A stretch of 17,012 nucleotides of DNA from an uncultured Bacilli bacterium (lineage in GTDB: Bacteria; Bacillota_I; Bacilli_A; RF39; UBA660), in the NCBI GenBank assembly GCA_944329545.1, contig CALVIK010000008.1, forward strand, positions 1-17,012, in the 5' to 3' direction. Every line of letters begins with the position of its first letter. The stretch's first letter is position 1. Of this stretch, positions 13,843-17,012 are shown piece after piece. The notes under the pieces are model-generated. The model was not told the origin of the DNA. It did not search any database and saw only the letters and a list, made by a program, of their open reading frames with translations. The position numbers and the translations under genes are program-made.

Positions 13843-14319
13843 ATGAAAATTGTCTATGAAAGTAATACTGGGCATACAAAAGAATATGCTTTGATGCTAG
13901 CTTCGGCTTTAAATATTCCTTGTGTTAGTCTTAAAGAATATAAACCAGATTTTGAAGAAATAATTTTTATGAGTTGGGTTATGGCAGGAATGTTAAAAGG
14001 CTATAGTAAAATAAAAAATAAAGTAAAAATAATTTGTACTATTGGCGTTGGTTTAATGCCAGAAACTAATGAAAGAATTCAAGCGTTAATTAAAAATAAC
14101 GATGTTAAAAAAAAGTTTTTTTATTTACCTGGTGGGGTGAATTATAAAAAACTTCGTTGTATTAAAAAAAGATTGCTAAAAGCTGTCGGTAAACAATTAG
14201 AAAAAGAAAATTTAGAAGAAAATAAAGAAATTGTACAAATTATTAAAAAAGGTGGTTCTTTAGTTAAAAAAGAAAATTTAAAAGATATTATCAATTATAT
14301 AAAAGAAAATGATGTTTGA
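13843..14319 (+). CDS. Flavodoxin-like protein
   Basis: A 158-residue protein whose start, MKIVYESNTGHTKEYALMLA, carries the flavodoxin phosphate-binding loop (S-N-T-G-H-T, residues 7-12) after the first beta strand. FMSWVMAG near residue 45 matches the second flavin loop of flavodoxin-domain proteins. The C-terminal half is Lys-rich and helical, with no clear known domain. It may bind FMN and carry electrons or act as an NAD(P)H-dependent reductase. Its place 69 bases before the iron-sulfur assembly pair suggests a link to that process, but this is inference. AAAGGA (13830-13835) precedes ATG. Confidence 0.7.
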   Translation: MKIVYESNTGHTKEYALMLASALNIPCVSLKEYKPDFEEIIFMSWVMAGMLKGYSKIKNKVKIICTIGVGLMPETNERIQALIKNNDVKKKFFYLPGGVNYKKLRCIKKRLLKAVGKQLEKENLEENKEIVQIIKKGGSLVKKENLKDIINYIKENDV

Positions 14320-14388
14320 CATCTTTTTTCGGCTTTATAAACTATTATATAGTTAATCGCTAAATATTTGCTTAAGAAGGAGGAAAAC

Positions 14389-15078
14389 ATGTTAGAACTT
14401 AAAAATATTTGTTTTGAACAAAATGGTGAATTAATTTTGAATAATATTAATTTAACTTTTGAAGATAATAAGTTTTATGTTATAACTGGGCCTAATGGCT
14501 CAGGAAAAAGTTCTTTAGCTAAAATTATTATGGGAATTTATAAACCAACTTCTGGGGTTATTATTTATAATGGTCATAACATTACTGATAAAAGTATTAC
14601 GGAAAGAGCGAAACTTGGCTTTGGTTATGCTTTTCAAACGCCAACTCTTTTTAAAGGACTGACGGTTTGGGAACTTTTAAATATCGCTAAAGGAAAAAAA
14701 ATATCTAAAAAAGAAGCTTGTACTTTTTTATCACAAGTTGGTTTATGCGCCCAAAAATATCTTGACCGTGAATTAAATAAATCTTTATCAGGTGGTGAAT
14801 TAAAGCGTATCGAAATTGCTTCGATAATTGCAAAAAATCCGGCAATAGCTATTTTTGATGAACCAGAAGCCGGTATTGATTTATGGAGTTTTGAACATTT
14901 AACGAAAATTTTTAAAGATATGGTTTTAGATAAAACCACTATCGTAATTTCTCATCAAGAGCGTATTTTAAAAATGGCTGATAAAGTAATTTTACTGGAT
15001 AAAGGTACCGTAAAAGAAGTAAAAAAAGAAGATTTTTTAACTAAAATTGCTAATAAGGAGTGCGCGAAAGGAGAGTAA
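14389..15078 (+). CDS. sufC: SufC-type ABC ATPase of iron-sulfur cluster assembly
   Basis: A 229-residue soluble ABC ATPase. It has Walker A GPNGSGKSS (residues 34-42), Q-loop FQTPTLF, signature SLSGGELKR (from 132), Walker B AIFDEPEAGID (Asp157, Glu158) and H-loop ISHQE. The DEPEAGIDLWSF wording is typical of SufC and not of transporters. There is no permease nearby. SufC powers the SufB/SufD scaffold on which Fe-S clusters are built in the cytoplasm. ATG at 14389 follows AAGGAGG at 5 bases; an upstream in-frame start at 14368 has no site. The next gene begins 2 bases after the stop and has its ribosome site in the end of sufC. Confidence 0.95.
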   Translation: MLELKNICFEQNGELILNNINLTFEDNKFYVITGPNGSGKSSLAKIIMGIYKPTSGVIIYNGHNITDKSITERAKLGFGYAFQTPTLFKGLTVWELLNIAKGKKISKKEACTFLSQVGLCAQKYLDRELNKSLSGGELKRIEIASIIAKNPAIAIFDEPEAGIDLWSFEHLTKIFKDMVLDKTTIVISHQERILKMADKVILLDKGTVKEVKKEDFLTKIANKECAKGE

Positions 15079-15080
15079 AA

Positions 15081-15992
15081 ATGAATGAAACAGATAAAGA
15101 ACTTTTAGAAAAAATAAGTGAACAAACAAAAGAACCAATATCAGCTTATAATATTCGTAAAAATGGTACTTGTATTGACCGTAAAGTAAGTGATTACATT
15201 AATATAGCTGCTAAAGAACATGGCCTTGAAATTTATGTTAAAGAAAACACTTTATTTGGAATTATTCATATCCCCGTTATAATTACGCAAAGTGGGATAA
15301 AAGATATTGTTTATAACGATTTTCATATTGGAAAAAACGCCAATGTTATTATTGTTGCTGGCTGTGGTATTCATAATGATGATAAACATGAAACTTCCCA
15401 TAGTGGGATTCATCGCTTTTTTATAGCTGAAGGCGCTAAAGTAAAATACATTGAAAAACATTATGGTGAAGGAAGCGGAAATGGTAAGAAAATTTTAAAT
15501 CCGGTAACTGAAATAAAAATGCAAAAAAATTCTAAGATGACAATAAATTCAGTGCAGATAAAAGGTGTTGATGATACTAAAAGAGTAACTAAAGCAACTC
15601 TTTATGATGGGGCAACTTTAACCATAAACGAGAAAATATTAACAAATAATAACCAAAAGGCTAAAAGCGAGTTTGAAATTATCTTAGATGGGTTAGATGC
15701 TAGTACGCATATTGTTTCAAGATCAGTAGCTATAGATAAATCTTATCAAGAATTTGCCTCTAAAGTTATAGGAAAAACAAAATGTTATGGACATGTAGAA
15801 TGTGATGCCATTATTAAAGACGAAGGCATGGTTCGTTCGATTCCTGAAGTTTTTGCGCAAGACACTTCGGCTAATTTAATTCATGAAGCAGCCATTGGTA
15901 AAATAGCGGGTGAAGAACTTTTAAAACTTATGAGTTTAGGACTTACTGAAAAGGAAGCTGAAAAAGTTATAATTGAAGAATTTTTAAAGTAG
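15081..15992 (+). CDS. sufB: SufB/SufD-family scaffold protein, short single-copy type
   Basis: A 303-residue member of the SufB/SufD family, clearly shorter than E. coli SufB (~495) or SufD (~420) and missing their N-terminal extension. The body is a beta-helix (about 80-250). The functional C-terminal end is intact: GHVECDAI has Cys241, and IHEAAIGKIAGEELLKLMSLGL has His268 and Glu269, equivalent to the Cys/Glu cluster pair of SufB. SufC with one short SufB-like protein resembles the minimal two-gene 'SMS' system proposed as the ancestor of SUF. No sufS, sufU or second scaffold gene is nearby. ATG at 15081 follows AAAGGAGAG. Confidence 0.88.
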   Translation: MNETDKELLEKISEQTKEPISAYNIRKNGTCIDRKVSDYINIAAKEHGLEIYVKENTLFGIIHIPVIITQSGIKDIVYNDFHIGKNANVIIVAGCGIHNDDKHETSHSGIHRFFIAEGAKVKYIEKHYGEGSGNGKKILNPVTEIKMQKNSKMTINSVQIKGVDDTKRVTKATLYDGATLTINEKILTNNNQKAKSEFEIILDGLDASTHIVSRSVAIDKSYQEFASKVIGKTKCYGHVECDAIIKDEGMVRSIPEVFAQDTSANLIHEAAIGKIAGEELLKLMSLGLTEKEAEKVIIEEFLK

Positions 15993-16001
15993 GTGATATG
16001 G

Positions 16002-16700
16002 ATGAAAAAATTAGTTTTAGTAAGACATGGTCAGAGTATTTGGAATTTAGAAAATAAGTTTACAGGCTGGACTGATGTAGAACTTTCTGAAAAAGGAATT
16101 GTTGAAGCGCAAAAAGCTGGACAAATATTAAAAGAAAACGGTTTTGTTTTTGATGTTGCGTATACTTCAGTTTTAAAAAGAGCTATTGATACTTTAAAAT
16201 ATATTTTAGAGGAAATGCATTTAAATATTCCTATTTATTATAGTTATAAATTAAATGAACGGCATTATGGAGCTTTACAAGGTCTTAATAAAGATGAAAT
16301 GCGAAAAAAATATGGAAAAGAGCAAGTTCAGCTATGGCGCCGGAGCGTTAGTGTTAGGCCACCTGCTTTAGAAATAGACGACGAGAGATATCCTGGTAAT
16401 GATTCTAAATACCAAGATTTATCGAAAGAAGAAATACCGCTTACAGAAAATTTAGCAGATACTTCTAAACGCGTTATTGATTATTGGCACAGTGATATTG
16501 AAAAAATGCTTTTAAAAGGCGAAAAAATTATTATTGTCGCGCATGGTAATAGTTTAAGAGCTTTAATGAAATATTTAGATAATTTATCAGATGAAGAAGT
16601 TATGAAACTAGAAATCGCGACTGGAAGACCTATTTGTTATGAGTTTGATGATAATGTAAAACCATTAAAACATTATTATTTAACAGAAATTCCCCATTAA
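16002..16700 (+). CDS. gpmA: 2,3-bisphosphoglycerate-dependent phosphoglycerate mutase
   Basis: A 232-residue glycolytic enzyme that converts 3-phosphoglycerate to 2-phosphoglycerate through a phosphohistidine. LVRHGQSIWN contains the phosphorylated His9, NERHYGALQG holds Glu86, and AHGNSLRALMKYL has the second His181. The RRSVSVRPPAL and RYPGNDSKY stretches fit the dPGM family. ATG at 16002 is preferred: AGGTGAT ends 5 bases upstream, and the in-frame GTG at 15993 lies inside that site. It follows the SufB-like gene without a gap and is probably read from the same mRNA. No terminator is seen before the tRNA-Glu promoter. Confidence 0.96.
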   Translation: MKKLVLVRHGQSIWNLENKFTGWTDVELSEKGIVEAQKAGQILKENGFVFDVAYTSVLKRAIDTLKYILEEMHLNIPIYYSYKLNERHYGALQGLNKDEMRKKYGKEQVQLWRRSVSVRPPALEIDDERYPGNDSKYQDLSKEEIPLTENLADTSKRVIDYWHSDIEKMLLKGEKIIIVAHGNSLRALMKYLDNLSDEEVMKLEIATGRPICYEFDDNVKPLKHYYLTEIPH

Positions 16701-16705
16701 AAATA

Positions 16706-16734
16706 TTGTTTATTAAGAAAAAAAGTGATACAAT
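16706..16734 (+). promoter_or_regulatory. Promoter of tRNA-Glu
   Basis: TTGTTT (16706-16711) and TACAAT (16729-16734) are spaced by 17 bases; transcription starts about 10 bases before the tRNA. Confidence 0.75.
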
Positions 16735-16751
16735 TGTTTTGTATTATTTAT

Positions 16752-16827
16752 AGCCTGTTGGTGAAGTGGTTAACACGTATGCCTCTCAAGCATATATACA
16801 CGGGTTCAAGTCCCGTACAGGCTACCA
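16752..16827 (+). tRNA. tRNA-Glu (CTC)
   Basis: A 76-base cloverleaf with encoded CCA. The acceptor is AGCCTGT/ACAGGCT, the anticodon stem TATGC/GCATA with loop CTCTCAA, so anticodon CTC is at 16785-16787. The body (TTGGTGAAGTGGTTAACAC and ACGGGTTC) closely follows Bacillus tRNA-Glu. The first base is A instead of the usual G. A CTC isoacceptor is rarely kept in very AT-rich genomes. Confidence 0.9.
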
Positions 16828-16857
16828 AATTAGATATTAACTTCTTAGAAGTTTTAT

Positions 16858-16879
16858 AAGGCGTTTTTTGACGCCTTTT
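16858..16879 (+). terminator. Terminator after tRNA-Glu
   Basis: AAGGCGT (16858-16864) pairs with ACGCCTT (16871-16877), ending in a T-run. A smaller hairpin AACTTC/GAAGTT (16839-16853) lies before it. Confidence 0.85.
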
Positions 16880-16890
16880 CTTTGGCGAAT

Positions 16891-16918
16891 TTGACAAAAA
16901 ACTAAATATGATTATAAT
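16891..16918 (+). promoter_or_regulatory. Promoter of the last, cut-off gene
   Basis: A consensus TTGACA (16891-16896) and TATAAT (16913-16918) are spaced by 16 bases. This is the best -35/-10 match in the window. Confidence 0.85.
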
Positions 16919-16945
16919 AAAGACCGTAAAAAAGGGGGCATTTAT

Positions 16946-17012
16946 ATGACTTTAAATGATTCTGATACTTTTATAACATTAAATAATTGTGATAAATTAA
17001 CGGATATGGATA
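16946..17012 (+). CDS. Start of an unidentified gene (3' end outside window)
   Basis: ATG at 16946 follows AAGGGGG (16932-16938) and a strong promoter. Only 22 codons are visible, beginning MTLNDSDTFITLNN. The residues are acidic and polar, without a signal peptide. No function can be assigned. Confidence 0.65.
   Translation, partial: MTLNDSDTFITLNNCDKLTDMD

Noticed and set aside
1..17012. Mycoplasma code (TGA as Trp)
   Set aside because: Genes end cleanly at TGA (for example at 14317-14319) and Trp is encoded by TGG.
1..17012. CRISPR array
   Set aside because: No regularly spaced short repeats with unique spacers were seen; the only long repeats are the VR/TR pair and the 113-base pair.

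Overview
The window comes from a very AT-rich, low-GC Bacillota-type genome. TGA acts only as a stop and TGG encodes Trp, so the standard bacterial code applies. Three signs support this: tRNAs close to Bacillus-type sequences, clean sigma-A promoters with mostly 17-base spacers, and a strong GGTGA-type Shine-Dalgarno often placed 3-5 bases before the start. Together with many AT-rich hypothetical proteins, a DUF6273-like surface protein and a minimal SufC plus SufB-like pair, they suggest an uncultivated gut Bacilli or RF39-like lineage. That placement is an inference.

Region 1 (1-900) is the most unusual part and has no intact gene except a cut-off one. Bases 1-264 are the C-terminal end of a protein whose last ~50 codons (112-279) are repeated, in the same direction, in non-coding DNA at 476-637. 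The downstream copy is packed with AAT/AAC codons. Most differences between the copies fall on adenines of the downstream copy, no guanine differs, and the GC-rich 3' ends nearly match. This is the signature of a diversity-generating retroelement (DGR), with a variable repeat (VR) in the target gene and a template repeat (TR) downstream. Two perfect hairpins with 4-base loops and no T-tract follow the VR, like the hairpins known to aid DGR target recognition. No intact reverse transcriptase is present. Between the TR and a terminator at 837-864 lie two short frames that resemble the first and last residues of a DGR reverse transcriptase, so the element may be a deletion fossil.

Region 2 (931-3775) holds a short-chain dehydrogenase, an Abi-2/AbiF-like HEPN defence gene behind its own promoter and a small terminated hairpin RNA, and an unrecognised 208-residue protein. 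The last 113 bases of the dehydrogenase gene recur almost exactly after the abi gene, so the defence gene sits between direct repeats as an apparent cassette.

Region 3 (3766-7718) has two overlapping minus-strand FAD-dependent oxidoreductase genes, folD and an elongator tRNA-Met. Region 4 (7759-10242) has two membrane-associated hypothetical proteins, then an alkylation-repair pair, ogt and tag, with overlapping reading frames. Region 5 (10305-12834) has an anchored surface protein, a family 4 glycosyltransferase and tRNA-Arg(CCG). Region 6 (12835-13620) is a small accessory patch: a truncated DUF1016/YhcG-type gene and an XRE regulator. Region 7 (13843-16700) has a flavodoxin-like gene, the minimal SufC/SufB-like iron-sulfur scaffold pair and phosphoglycerate mutase, followed by tRNA-Glu(CTC) and the start of one more gene.
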